Shown: positions 22,685 through 34,915, counted from the stretch's first letter. The stretch: 64,000 nt of DNA from Orrella dioscoreae (GCF_900089455.2 NZ_LT907988.1:2108001-2172000), one strand, 5' to 3'. The notes: generated by a model from the letters alone, not told the origin. Translations and numbers: made by a program.

Positions 22685-23933
22685 TCCCGGCTGGGGCCGG
22701 GGCAACAATGGCGGCTCGCAGCCGCCGCGCCGCCCCCAGAAAGGGGACGGCCCGCCTGACCTCGACGAAGTCTGGCGCGATTTCAACCAGCGCATCAGCG
22801 GCCTGTTCGGCCGCAAGGGCGGCGGGCGCAACAACAATCCCGGTGGCGGCGGTTTCTCGCCGTCGCCGCGCGGCACCCGCATCGGCGTCGGTCTCATCGC
22901 CGGCATCGCGCTGGCGGTCTGGCTCGCCAGCGGCTTCTTCATCGTGCAGGAAGGCCAGGTCGCCGTCGTGACCCAGTTCGGCAAGTACAAGACCACGGCG
23001 CCCGCGGGTTTCCAGTGGCGCCTGCCGTATCCCATCCAGAGCCATGAAGCCGTCAACGTGTCGCAACTGCGCACGTTCGAAGTGGGCTTCCGCGGCAGCT
23101 CGCGCAACAAGGTCATGCCCGAATCGCTGATGCTGACCGACGACGAGAACATCGTCGACATGCAGTTCGTGGTGCAGTACCGCCTGCGCGCCGACGGCGC
23201 GCCGGACTACCTGTTCAACATGCGCGACCCCGACGAGTCGGTGCGCCAGGCGTCCGAAACCGCCATGCGTGAGATCGTCGGCAAGCAGCGCATGGACTTC
23301 GTCCTGTACGAAGGCCGTACGCAGGTCGCGGGCGAGGTGCAGAACCTCATGCAGCAGATCCTCGACCGCTATCGCACGGGCATCCAGGTCAGCACGGTCG
23401 CCATCCAGAACGTGCAGCCGCCCGAGCAGGTGCAGGCAGCCTTCGACGACGCGGTCAAGGCCGGCCAGGATCGCGAGCGCCAGATCAACGAAGGCCAGGC
23501 CTACGCCAATCAGGTCGTGCCGCTGGCACGAGGCCAGGCCTCGCGCATGCTCGAGCAGGCCGAGGGTTACCGCGCCAAGGTCGTCGGCGATGCAACCGGT
23601 GACGCCGCGCGCTTCACCAGCATCGTGGCCGAATACCAGAAGGCGCCTTCCCTCATGCGCGAGCGCATGTATCTCGAGACCATGCAGCAGGTGTTCCAGA
23701 ATGCCAGCAAGGTCATGGTCGACACGCAGAACGGTAACAACATGATCTACCTGCCTCTGGACAAGATCGTCCAGCAATCGGGCAAGGATGCAGGCAAGAA
23801 CGCGCCCACCACCAACGCGCCTTCCAGCCTGCCTGGCGCCAGCCAGCCTGCCGTCCCCGCCATGCCGCGCCCCACCGTCGGGCAGACCGGCGCCGGCGCC
23901 AACACCTTGACGCGCGATCGCGCGGTACGCTGA
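22650..23933 (+). CDS. hflK: FtsH protease modulator HflK
   Basis: Inner-membrane SPFH protein; with HflC it forms a cage around the FtsH protease. The 427-aa product has a Gly/Asn/Pro-rich cytoplasmic N-terminus, one transmembrane helix near residues 76-97, an SPFH/Band-7 domain (about 97-270), a helical coiled region and a Pro/Ala-rich tail. The start ATG (MRPFTKLFNLNDPGWG) follows AGGAA and overlaps hflX; an upstream extension to 22620 is less likely. Confidence 0.95.
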   Translation: MRPFTKLFNLNDPGWGRGNNGGSQPPRRPQKGDGPPDLDEVWRDFNQRISGLFGRKGGGRNNNPGGGGFSPSPRGTRIGVGLIAGIALAVWLASGFFIVQEGQVAVVTQFGKYKTTAPAGFQWRLPYPIQSHEAVNVSQLRTFEVGFRGSSRNKVMPESLMLTDDENIVDMQFVVQYRLRADGAPDYLFNMRDPDESVRQASETAMREIVGKQRMDFVLYEGRTQVAGEVQNLMQQILDRYRTGIQVSTVAIQNVQPPEQVQAAFDDAVKAGQDRERQINEGQAYANQVVPLARGQASRMLEQAEGYRAKVVGDATGDAARFTSIVAEYQKAPSLMRERMYLETMQQVFQNASKVMVDTQNGNNMIYLPLDKIVQQSGKDAGKNAPTTNAPSSLPGASQPAVPAMPRPTVGQTGAGANTLTRDRAVR

Positions 23934-23946
23934 GGGGAGGCTGACC

Positions 23947-24852
23947 ATGCAACGTTTCACTCCCATCGCCGTCATCCTGCTGATCGTCCTGGCAGCGCTG
24001 TCTTCCTGCATGTTCATCGTGCGCGAGCGCGACTACGCCCTGGTGTTCGCACTGGGTGAAGTCCGCCAGGTCATCAGCGAACCCGGCCTGTACTTCAAGG
24101 CGCCGCCCCCGTTCCAGAACGTGGTGACGCTGGACAAGCGCATCCAGACCATCGAGTCGCCCGATGCCGAGCGCATCCAGACTTCCGAAAAGAAGAACCT
24201 GCTCATCGACTCCTACGTGAAGTGGCGTATCGTCGATCCGCGCCTGTATTACGTCACCTTCGGCGGCAATGAGCGTGCCACCCAGGAACGCCTGCAGGCC
24301 CAGATCCGCGACGCGCTGAACGCCTCGGTCAACGTGCGTACCGTCAGCGACGTGGTGTCCAAGGAGCGCGACAAGATCATGTCCGAGATCCTGACCAACG
24401 TGGCTCGCCGTGCCGAGCCGCTGGGTGTCGAGGTCGTGGACGTGCGCCTGAAGCGCATCGAGTTCGCGCCGGAAATCTCCGAATCGGTCTATCGCCGCAT
24501 GGAGGCCGAGCGTACGCGCGTGGCCAACGAGCTGCGCTCCATCGGTGCCGCGGAAAGCGAAAAGATCCGCGCCGAGGCCGACCGCCAGCGTGAGGAGATC
24601 ATCGCCGAAGCCAACGCCAAGGCACAGGCCACCATGGGCCAGGGCGATGCCCGCGCCAGCCAGTTGTACGCCGAGGCCTTTGGCCGCGACCCGCAGTTCT
24701 ACAGCTTCTACAAGAGCCTGGAAGGGTATCGTGCGGCATTCTCGGGCTCGGACGACATCCTGGTCGTGGACCCCTCGTCGGAGTTCTTCCGCTTCATGAA
24801 GTCCGCCCAGGGCGCGCCCGGTACGCCGGCGCAGGCGGGCGCGCAACGCTGA
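23947..24852 (+). CDS. hflC: FtsH protease modulator HflC
   Basis: Partner of HflK in the periplasm-facing SPFH cage on FtsH. The 301-aa product has an N-terminal signal anchor (residues 5-24) followed directly by the Band-7 domain (RERDYALVFALGEVRQVI) and a long helical region rich in Glu/Arg/Ala (REEIIAEANAKAQATMGQGD). GGGGAGG lies just before the ATG, 13 nt after hflK. A promoter-like box and a terminator-leader separate it from hisZ. Confidence 0.95.
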   Translation: MQRFTPIAVILLIVLAALSSCMFIVRERDYALVFALGEVRQVISEPGLYFKAPPPFQNVVTLDKRIQTIESPDAERIQTSEKKNLLIDSYVKWRIVDPRLYYVTFGGNERATQERLQAQIRDALNASVNVRTVSDVVSKERDKIMSEILTNVARRAEPLGVEVVDVRLKRIEFAPEISESVYRRMEAERTRVANELRSIGAAESEKIRAEADRQREEIIAEANAKAQATMGQGDARASQLYAEAFGRDPQFYSFYKSLEGYRAAFSGSDDILVVDPSSEFFRFMKSAQGAPGTPAQAGAQR

Positions 24853-24908
24853 TCCCACGCGCCGCCACCAGGGTATTGCCCCGGGGTGGCGCGATGAGTC
24901 AAAACGGG

Positions 24909-24990
24909 TACAATATCCCGTAAGCTAGAGAACACTACGGCTTGCCGAATATGCGGCGGCTTGGGGCTTACACCCCAAGCCGCTTTTTTA
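24909..24990 (+). promoter_or_regulatory. hisZ leader with -10-like box and intrinsic terminator (candidate attenuator or small RNA)
   Basis: TACAAT (24909-24914) could be a -10. Downstream GCGGCTTGGGG and CCCCAAGCCGC (24956-24983) form an 11-bp stem followed by TTTTTTATT, a near-ideal terminator, only 37 nt before the hisZ ATG. GTAAGC (24920-24925) is complementary to GCTTAC in the terminator loop and arm (24966-24971), giving a possible alternative pairing. Either hflC transcripts end here or hisZ-purA is attenuated. Confidence 0.55.
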
Positions 24991-25019
24991 TTGCGTTTTT
25001 GATTTATTCCAGGCAATCA

Positions 25020-26180
25020 ATGATAGGCAACTGGCTGCTGCCGGAAGGTCTGGCGGACACGCTTCCCGCCGAGGCCCGGCGCATCGAGGAACTGCGACGC
25101 AAGCTGCTTGATCTCTACCGTACCTACGGTTTCGAGATGGTTGCGCCGCCGCTGGTCGAATACATCGATTCGTTGCTCTCCGGCACGGGCGGCGACCTGA
25201 ATCTCAGCACCTGCAAGCTGGTGGACCAGTTGTCCGGCCGCACGCTGGGCGTGCGCGCGGACATGACCACCCAGGTCACGCGCATCGACGCCCACTTGCT
25301 GAACCGTGCCGGTGTCACGCGCCTTTGCTATTGCGGCACCGTGCTGCACGCGCGTCCGGCGGGCCTGCTGTCCAGCCGTGAGCTGCTGCAGATCGGCGCG
25401 GAAATCTATGGCCATGCCGGCTTCGAGGCCGACATCGAGGTGCTTCAGCTGGCCCTGGAAAGCACCCGCCTGGCAGGGGTGCGCGAGCCCCGCCTGGATC
25501 TCTGTCATCCGGGCCTGGTGCGCGCCATCCTGGATGCCGATGCGGGCGCCGCGGCGCATGCCGAAACGATCTATGCCATTCTGCGCGACAAGGATGTCCC
25601 GGCCCTGGTCGAGTTGTCCGGGCGCGTGGAAGGGGTGCGTGCCGAGACCTGGCAGGCCTTGCGCAAGCTGCCCGACCTGTATGGCGGCGCCGACGTGCTC
25701 GCCCGTGCGCGCCAGGAGCTGCCCCTGCTGCCAGGCGTGGCGGCCGCGCTGGATGCGCTGGGCCAGCTCATCGCCGCGCTGGATGGCGTGAGCGTGGGCG
25801 TGGACCTGGCCGATGTGGGGGGCTATGGCTACCACTCCGGCGTCACGTTCTCGATCTACGCGGAAGGTTGGCACGACGCGCTGGTGCGCGGCGGCCGCTA
25901 TGACGACGTCAGCCGCGCCTTCGGGCGTGCGCGGCCGGCCACCGGCTTCAGTCTGGACCTGCGCAAGCTGGCAGCCGGCCTGCCGCCGGCGGCGCCTTCG
26001 CGTGCCATCCGCGCGCCGTGGGGACAGGATCCTGCCTTGGTGCAGGCCTTGCGGTCCTTGCGGGCCGCGGGAGAAGTGGTCGTGCAGAACCTGCCCGGCC
26101 ATGAGCATGATCAAGACGAATTCGTCTGCGATCGCGAATTGGCGCTGAAGGATGGCGCCTGGACGTTGCGGACGCTGTAG
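25020..26180 (+). CDS. hisZ: ATP phosphoribosyltransferase regulatory subunit
   Basis: Class II synthetase paralogue that binds short-form HisG and makes it active and histidine-sensitive in the first step of histidine biosynthesis. The 386-aa product begins [21 protein letters not shown], shows [19 protein letters not shown] near residue 72 and [19 protein letters not shown] near 265. It lacks the HisS anticodon domain. Its usual neighbour in Burkholderiales is purA, as here. The ATG at 25020 follows CAGGCAATCA; an upstream in-frame start would lie inside the terminator. Confidence 0.93.
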   Translation: MIGNWLLPEGLADTLPAEARRIEELRRKLLDLYRTYGFEMVAPPLVEYIDSLLSGTGGDLNLSTCKLVDQLSGRTLGVRADMTTQVTRIDAHLLNRAGVTRLCYCGTVLHARPAGLLSSRELLQIGAEIYGHAGFEADIEVLQLALESTRLAGVREPRLDLCHPGLVRAILDADAGAAAHAETIYAILRDKDVPALVELSGRVEGVRAETWQALRKLPDLYGGADVLARARQELPLLPGVAAALDALGQLIAALDGVSVGVDLADVGGYGYHSGVTFSIYAEGWHDALVRGGRYDDVSRAFGRARPATGFSLDLRKLAAGLPPAAPSRAIRAPWGQDPALVQALRSLRAAGEVVVQNLPGHEHDQDEFVCDRELALKDGAWTLRTL

Positions 26181-27581
<1,401 letters not shown>

Positions 27582-27610
27582 GTCGTTCCTGACGCAAACG
27601 GAGATCGCCC

Positions 27611-28153
27611 TTGAGCCTGCCGCCCAGCACCGACCGCGACCTGTGGGTATCGTGGGAGCAATAGCACCGCCTCATCGAGACCCTGGCGCTCAATGTCTAC
27701 CAGTCGGGCTGGCGCTTCGACCAGATCGTCTGCCTGGCGCGTGGCGGGGTAAGGGTGGGGGACGTCCTGTCCCGCATCTACGACGTGCCGCTGGGCATTC
27801 TGGCCACCAGCAGCTACCGCGAGGCGGCCGGCACGCAGCAGGGCGAGCTCGACATTGCGCAGTTCATCACCATCACGCGCGGCACGCTGTCCGGCCGCGT
27901 GTTGCTGGTCGACGACATGGTGGATACGGGCCTGACCTTCAACCGGGTGCGTGAGCACCTGCACCGCCAATTCCCGGGCATTACCGAGATGAAGAGCGCC
28001 GTGCTGTGGTGGAAAGGCCATTCCCAGGCGATTCCCGACTATTACGTGGATCGCCTGGACTCCAATCCCTGGATCCACCAGCCCTTCGAGGATTACGACA
28101 GCCTGCGTCCGGATCAGCTCGAGGCCTGGATGCGCAAGGGCGTTCGCGGTTGA
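27611..28153 (+). pseudogene. purine-type phosphoribosyltransferase interrupted by an in-frame amber codon
   Basis: From TTG at 27611 the frame reads LSLPPSTDRDLWVSWEQ, then TAG at 27662-27664, then HRLIETLALNVYQSGWRF and on to the normal end near GVRG. Removing the one stop gives a continuous 180-residue protein of the Gpt/COG2236 type, with the PRPP-binding motif VLLVDDMVDTGLTF and the N-terminal LARGGVRVGD. No frameshift is seen. The stop sits at codon 18, where Tyr would fit (my reading of related proteins: WEQYHRLIE). Restart at GTG 27755 would drop the first beta strand and the LARGG loop, so that product is probably inactive. It follows purA by 29 nt. A sequencing error is possible. 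Confidence 0.8.
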
Positions 28154-28159
28154 TTTTGC

Positions 28160-28187
28160 TTGATTTTCGGCATTTTGGTGCTAGAAT
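28160..28187 (+). promoter_or_regulatory. sigma70 promoter of rpsU-dnaG-rpoD
   Basis: TTGATT (28160-28165), a 16-nt spacer and TGCTAGAAT with an extended -10 (TAGAAT 28182-28187), in an AT-rich stretch right after the phosphoribosyltransferase stop. This is one of the best promoters in the window. Confidence 0.65.
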
Positions 28188-28404
28188 CCATGATTGCCTG
28201 AAATCTTAGTCAGGGAAAGGTCGGAGGCATGTCGCATCCGGCCGCATTCATGACATTTTCCCGTGTGCGGGTTTTTTGCCTGGCGCCTGTTGCGAAACTG
28301 ATTTGCAAAGCTGACTTGCCAAGCAAATAGCCAAGCGATTCCAAGGTTCCGCTGGAAGGCCCCTGCACACTGTTCAGAACACAAACCCAGAGCAAAGCAC
28401 TTAC
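28188..28404 (+). other. long rpsU leader with small ORF and T-run hairpin
   Basis: About 210 nt between promoter and rpsU. It contains a possible 33-codon ORF (ATG 28229, TAG 28328-28330) preceded by AAGG 8 nt upstream, and inside it CCCG-TGTG-CGGG followed by six T (28260-28277). The stem is only 4 bp, so termination is uncertain. The arrangement could be a leader-peptide attenuator or chance. Confidence 0.3.
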
Positions 28405-28617
28405 ATGCCTATTGTCCGTCTGAAAGAAAACGAGCCGTTTGAGGCCGCCCTGCGTCGCTTCAAGCGCACGATCGAAAAGACCGGTCTGCTGACCGAGCTG
28501 CGTTCGCGCGAGTTCTACGAAAAGCCCACCGCCGAGCGCAAGCGCAAGGCTGCTGCCGCGGTGAAGCGCCACTACAAGCGTATCCGTAGCCAACAGCTGC
28601 CTCCGCGCCTGTATTGA
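28405..28617 (+). CDS. rpsU: 30S ribosomal protein S21
   Basis: Small basic ribosomal protein that affects initiation by binding near the anti-Shine-Dalgarno. The 70-aa product [20 protein letters not shown] is the standard S21 N-terminus, ending in an Arg/Lys-rich tail ([19 protein letters not shown]). No Shine-Dalgarno is visible before the ATG, which is common for S21, whose translation does not rely on it. First gene of the macromolecular-synthesis operon rpsU-dnaG-rpoD. Confidence 0.97.
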   Translation: MPIVRLKENEPFEAALRRFKRTIEKTGLLTELRSREFYEKPTAERKRKAAAAVKRHYKRIRSQQLPPRLY

Positions 28618-28634
28618 TTCCTGGGTGATCAGGA

Positions 28635-30722
28635 TTGATTCCTGATTCATTCATCCAGGAGTTACTCGCCCGGGTCGACATCGCTGAAGTCGTCGGGCGC
28701 TACGTCCAGTTGCGCAAGGGCGGGGCCAACCTGCTTGGCCTCTGCCCCTTCCACAACGAAAAATCCCCGTCGTTTACCGTCAGTCCCGTCAAACAGTTTT
28801 ATCACTGCTTTGGCTGCGGCGCGCATGGTAGCGCCATCACATTCCTGATGGAGCACACGGGGGCCAGTTTCCCTGAAGCGGTTCGTTCGCTGGCCTCGAC
28901 GGTCGGCCTGTCCGTTCCCGAGGAAAACCGCAGCCCTCGCCAGCAGGCGGAAGACGCGCGCCGGCGCGAGGAAGTGTCGCGCCACAGCCAGATGCTGGAA
29001 ATGGCGCTGGCCCACTATCGCAAGTCGCTCAAGCAGTCGGCCGCGGCCATTCGGTATCTGCAGGAGCGCGGCTTGACCGGCACCATCGCGGCCCAGTTCG
29101 GGCTGGGGTGGGCTGACGCCGACCGGCAGGGGCTGGCCAAGGTCTTTCCGCGCTATGACGACCCCTTGCTGGTCGAGGCGGGTCTCGTCATCGAGTCCGA
29201 GGACGGGCGCCGCTACGACCGCTTCCGTGATCGGGTGATGTTCCCCATCCGCAATGCGCGGGGGCACCTCATCGGTTTTGGCGGCCGGGTGATCGGCAAG
29301 GGCGAGCCCAAGTACCTGAATTCGCCCGAAACGCCCATCTTTTCCAAGGGCAATGAGCTGTATGGCCTCTGGGAAGGGCGGCTGGCGGTGCGCAGCGAAG
29401 GCCAGGTCGTGGTGGTCGAGGGCTACATGGACGTGGTGGGCCTGGCCCAGCAGGGCGTGGGCAATGCCGTGGCCACGCTGGGCACGGCCACCACGCCCAC
29501 GCACGTGCAGAAGCTGCTGCGCGCCAGCGACAAGGTGGTGTTCAGCTTCGATGGCGACAAGGCTGGGCGGCGCGCCGCCTGGCGGGCGTTGCAGGCTTGC
29601 CTGCCGCTGTTGCGGGACGATATTTCGATCCGCTTCCTGTTCCTGCCCGACGACCACGACCCCGATTCCTATGTGAGGGCGTTCGGGCCGGAAGCGTTCC
29701 GGGCCTGCCTGGACGAGGCGGTTGCCCTGTCGCGTTTCCTGCTCGATGAGCTGGCGTCGCGGCATGACCTGTCGGAGGTGGAGGGCCGTGCGGCATGCGT
29801 GCATGAGGCCAAGCCGCTGCTGCTGGCGGTGCCGGAAGGCACCTTGCGCCTGCAGTTGCAGCATGAGCTTGCCAGGCAGGTGCTGTTGACGTCGGATGAA
29901 CTGGCGGGGATTCTCGCTGCTGCCGGCCCGGGGCCTGGGGCCAAGCCTGCGCCCGGCCGGCCGTCGGCGCCGGCTGCCCCTGCGCCGCCCGCGGGGCAGG
30001 GGGCTGGCGATCACGGCGAACTGCCGCCGCCCTGGGAGGGCGGCATGGTGGTGCCGGACGACCCCGACATGGGCTGGCAGCCTGCCGACAGTGCAGGCGA
30101 CGAAGGGTATTACGGCGGCTATCCCGATGCGGGATCGTCTTCAGGGTACGGAGGCGGCCAGGCCCAGCAAGGGCAGGGCTACGGCAAGGGCGGCGGCGGC
30201 CGCAGGAATTTCGGCGATCGCAAGGACCGCGGCGAGTGGAAGGGCAGGGGGCGGGACGAAGGTCCGCCCAGCCTGGCGCCGCCCCCCGGACGCCGGCCCG
30301 TCACCAGCCTGGCCAAGCGGTTGTTGCGCCTGCTGCTTTCGCATCCGGAGCTGGTGGACGAGATGGGGGAGCAGCAGCTTGAAGTTCTGGACAAGGGCCC
30401 CCATCTACACCTTGTGCGGGATCTCGTGGTGCTGGCGCAGGCAAGCGGGGCGCGTCATCTGGGGGCGCTCCTGCAGGCCGCGGAGCCCGATTCCGACCTG
30501 GCGCTGGTGTTGCAGCAGGCCCTGGCCGACGTGATGGCCCAGGCGGAGCTGCCCGAGCCCCAGGTCGAATGGGAAGACGCGTTGCGGCGCATCGAACTGG
30601 ATGCGCTGCGGATAGAGCAGTCCGAGCTGGTGCGCGGTGGCCTGGCCGATCCGGCGGCCAAGGCGCACTACCTGGAGCTGTCACAGCGTATTACGGTGCT
30701 AAATAAGTCTTCCGCACGCTAA
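28635..30722 (+). CDS. dnaG: DNA primase
   Basis: Makes RNA primers for replication. The 695-aa product starts at TTG (28635), giving the family N-terminus IPDSFIQELLARVDIAEVV. The zinc-binding domain has CPFHNEKSPSF and HCFGCG (CHC2 ligands, residues 37-62). The TOPRIM core has VVVEGYMDVVGL near 260 and FDGDKAGRRAAWRAL near 305. An unusually long Gly/Pro/Ala-rich linker (about residues 430-555) precedes the C-terminal DnaB-binding helical domain, making the protein about 110 aa longer than E. coli primase (581). The gap to rpsU is 17 nt. Confidence 0.95.
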   Translation: MIPDSFIQELLARVDIAEVVGRYVQLRKGGANLLGLCPFHNEKSPSFTVSPVKQFYHCFGCGAHGSAITFLMEHTGASFPEAVRSLASTVGLSVPEENRSPRQQAEDARRREEVSRHSQMLEMALAHYRKSLKQSAAAIRYLQERGLTGTIAAQFGLGWADADRQGLAKVFPRYDDPLLVEAGLVIESEDGRRYDRFRDRVMFPIRNARGHLIGFGGRVIGKGEPKYLNSPETPIFSKGNELYGLWEGRLAVRSEGQVVVVEGYMDVVGLAQQGVGNAVATLGTATTPTHVQKLLRASDKVVFSFDGDKAGRRAAWRALQACLPLLRDDISIRFLFLPDDHDPDSYVRAFGPEAFRACLDEAVALSRFLLDELASRHDLSEVEGRAACVHEAKPLLLAVPEGTLRLQLQHELARQVLLTSDELAGILAAAGPGPGAKPAPGRPSAPAAPAPPAGQGAGDHGELPPPWEGGMVVPDDPDMGWQPADSAGDEGYYGGYPDAGSSSGYGGGQAQQGQGYGKGGGGRRNFGDRKDRGEWKGRGRDEGPPSLAPPPGRRPVTSLAKRLLRLLLSHPELVDEMGEQQLEVLDKGPHLHLVRDLVVLAQASGARHLGALLQAAEPDSDLALVLQQALADVMAQAELPEPQVEWEDALRRIELDALRIEQSELVRGGLADPAAKAHYLELSQRITVLNKSSAR

Positions 30723-30744
30723 ATGCGGTAAAATAAAGGGTTTC

Positions 30745-30770
30745 GCGGACGGGAAACTGTCCGCTTGTTT
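30745..30770 (+). terminator. partial terminator between dnaG and rpoD
   Basis: GCGGAC (30745-30750) and GTCCGC (30759-30764) form a 6-bp stem with an 8-nt loop, followed by TTGTTT. It lies 23 nt after the dnaG stop in a 229-nt gap. In the E. coli operon a terminator in this region lowers primase relative to sigma70, though there it lies before dnaG. Confidence 0.45.
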
Positions 30771-30951
30771 CTCCGAAGCAAGCCAAAGTGCTGTCCGGTC
30801 GCGGTTTGCCCGGCAGCCATCAGTACAACTGCAGTGGAAAGCGCAGACAACGCGCATGACAACGCGCAGTGAGCATCTTCAGGTCTGTCCGTGTTGCACG
30901 GGCAGCACTCCATAGGTAATGTGGCTGATATTCCTGGCCACGGAAGCGAAT

Positions 30952-33273
<2,322 letters not shown>

Positions 33274-33284
33274 ACCGCTACATC

Positions 33285-33363
<79 letters not shown>

Positions 33364-33389
33364 AAAAAGGCCTGTTAAGTCAGGCCCCT

Positions 33390-33422
33390 ACAGCCGCCAG
33401 CAATGGCGGCTGTTTGCTTTTT
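33390..33422 (+). terminator. terminator after tRNA-Ile2
   Basis: ACAGCCGCC (33390-33398) and GGCGGCTGT (33405-33413) form a 9-bp stem with a 6-nt loop, followed by TTGCTTTTT. A second short stem, GGCCTG/CAGGCC, precedes it. Confidence 0.75.
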
Positions 33423-33504
33423 CGGGGGATTGCCTGCGCGTCCTCAGCAGACCCTGCCAGCGACGGGGCTGGCGAGAGGACATTGCGCAGGGTGTTCCCG
33501 AGGG

Positions 33505-33840
33505 TCAGCGGCACTGCCCCGCGGCCCGCTGCAGGTCATTGCACTTGCCTGAGGTGTTGACCGAGTTGGCACCGGAACAAACGGCACTCGAATTCACCGC
33601 ACCCATCATCGATGTGATGTAGCACTGATGCTTACGGCCACGCGTCGTGGCCACGTAGTTGATGGCACCCGACACTTCGGCCGTACGGTCCGACACGGTG
33701 ACCTTATCGGCGGTGGTGTCCAACGCAAACGCGGCCTTGCGTGCAAGTTCGTCATCGGATACCACGGCATTGCCGACAGTTCCGCAGCCAGCCATGAGAA
33801 GAGCCAGCCCTGCGGCCAGGAGAGTTTTGGTCGAGTTCAT
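33505..33840 (-). CDS. small secreted lipoprotein of unknown function
   Basis: 111 aa from the ATG at 33840, which follows AGGACAATA. A signal peptide (NSTKTLLAAGLALLMAGC) ends in a lipobox LMAGC near residue 18, so it is probably anchored to a membrane on the periplasmic side. The mature part has four further cysteines (CYITSM, AVCSGAN, KCNDL, GQCR), suggesting two disulfides. I recognise no domain. A longer in-frame start at 33933 adds residues with no signal-peptide character. It stands alone between tRNA-Ile2 and rpmJ2. Confidence 0.75.
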   Translation of the reverse strand: MNSTKTLLAAGLALLMAGCGTVGNAVVSDDELARKAAFALDTTADKVTVSDRTAEVSGAINYVATTRGRKHQCYITSMMGAVNSSAVCSGANSVNTSGKCNDLQRAAGQCR

Positions 33841-34044
33841 TATTGTCCTATGCGGTTTCTCGAAATACGGGGTCGCCGATTCATTGCGATTCATTGCAAT
33901 CCAGCAAGCGGATTGTAAGGTGAAGTCGAGCATTCGGACGTTCTGGGTCGCTCCCGCCGCAATGCCTGGCTGCCGGAACGAGGCAATCCGGCTGTGGCGC
34001 CATGGGCGCGAGCGGGAATCGGAGGGCAGCGGTTGAGGACCAGC

Positions 34045-34194
34045 CTAGCCGGTGCGGCGGTTCTTTGCGCCACCCTGGCGCGCCTTGAAGCGCGGGTTGC
34101 TCTTGCAGATCACGTAGATGCGGCCGCGTCGGCGCACCACCTGGCAATCACGATGGCGTGTCTTGGCATCTTTCAGGGAGGAAAGGACTTTCAT
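34045..34194 (-). CDS. rpmJ2: alternative 50S ribosomal protein L36 (YkgO/type B)
   Basis: 49-aa gene. The product begins [20 protein letters not shown], continues [20 protein letters not shown] and ends GGAKNRRTG. This is the YkgO-type L36, which lacks the CxxC..C/H zinc ribbon of ordinary L36 (only two unpaired-type cysteines remain). In many proteobacteria such paralogues replace the zinc protein when zinc is scarce and are repressed by Zur. GGAG lies 8-9 nt before the ATG. A 17-bp palindrome 69 nt upstream (34263-34279) fits Zur-type control. Confidence 0.93.
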   Translation of the reverse strand: MKVLSSLKDAKTRHRDCQVVRRRGRIYVICKSNPRFKARQGGAKNRRTG

Positions 34195-34262
34195 GCGAGG
34201 CTCCTTGAGCAGGAATGGGATCAACAGGAGCGCATGGGGTGTCTGGGTGGGTAGATATTGTG

Positions 34263-34279
34263 ATGATATAACGTATCAT
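34263..34279 (-). promoter_or_regulatory. 17-bp palindrome upstream of rpmJ2 (Zur-box-like)
   Basis: ATGATA-TAACG-TATCAT is a perfect 6-bp inverted repeat with a 5-bp centre, in AT-rich DNA between divergent rpmJ2 and the GNAT gene. Read on the minus strand the region is GTTATGATACGTTATATCAT, which resembles the GTTATA-type half-sites of Zur operators. The Zur assignment is inferred from the gene it precedes. Confidence 0.5.
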
Positions 34280-34359
34280 AACTCGTTTCCGTCCTGCCCC
34301 GACAGCGATCCTTTTTATGGTGGAATGTGGGCCCGTTCCCTGACGATGCTGGATCTGCA

Positions 34360-34821
34360 ATGCCTACGACCCTCTTTCGCCGGGCCGCCCAAGCCGATGT
34401 GGCCGCCATCGTCGCCCTGCTGGGCGAGGATCCGATTAGTGCGGCCCGCCAGGCGGGCATCCAGGTGGGCCCGGAAGCCTATGTGCAGGCCTATCAGGCG
34501 ATCGATGCGGATCCGAACCAGCTTCTTGCGGTTGCCGAGGAAGAGGGGGAGATCGTGGGCACGCTCCAACTGACCTTCATCCCGGGCCTCTCCCGCGGCG
34601 GGGCCTGGCGTGGCCAGATCGAAGCGGTCCATGTGTCTTCCGCGCGACGCGGGAGCGGCGTGGGGGCTGCCTTCCTGCGCTGGGCCATCGAGACCTGCCG
34701 TGCGCGAGGGTGCAAGCTGGTCCAGCTGACGACGGACAAGCGCCGTGTGGATGCGCATCGCTTCTATGAGCGATTGGGCTTCGAGGGCAGCCATTTGGGC
34801 TACAAGATCAAGCTGGATTGA
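34360..34821 (+). CDS. GNAT-family N-acetyltransferase
   Basis: 153-aa acetyl-CoA-dependent acetyltransferase. The GNAT fold is seen in FRRAAQADVAAIVALLGED (first strand and helix), GTLQLTFIPGLSRGG (motif D/A strands), the acetyl-CoA loop SARRGSGVGAAFL near residue 96 (consensus R/QxxGxG/A) and the C-terminal DAHRFYERLGFEG near 137. The ATG at 34360 is preferred to a GTG 33 nt upstream because homologous sequence begins here. The substrate is unknown. It is divergent from rpmJ2. Confidence 0.85.
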   Translation: MPTTLFRRAAQADVAAIVALLGEDPISAARQAGIQVGPEAYVQAYQAIDADPNQLLAVAEEEGEIVGTLQLTFIPGLSRGGAWRGQIEAVHVSSARRGSGVGAAFLRWAIETCRARGCKLVQLTTDKRRVDAHRFYERLGFEGSHLGYKIKLD

Positions 34822-34915
34822 CGAGGCCGGATGGAGAAAATCCGGACCGGCGACTGTAAGCGGTGACCCGGGCAAGTTCATGCCCCGCTGCTTGGGAAGC
34901 GCCTGTTCATGCGGG
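34821..34915 (+). ncRNA. cobalamin-riboswitch-like leader
   Basis: The stretch after the GNAT stop contains, in order, CCGGAT..GAGAAAATCCGGACC, GGCGACTGTAAGCGGTGACC, and CATGCCCCGCTGCTTGGGAAGCGCC. These resemble conserved cobalamin-aptamer elements (GAAAATCCGG, CAACTGTAAGC, GCCACTG..GGGAAGG) in the right order and rough spacing. Differences are the shortened segment before ACTGTAAGC and CCGCTG in place of ACTG in the B12 box. It could be a short variant class or a decayed aptamer. The only downstream gene is a 62-aa membrane protein. Confidence 0.5.
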
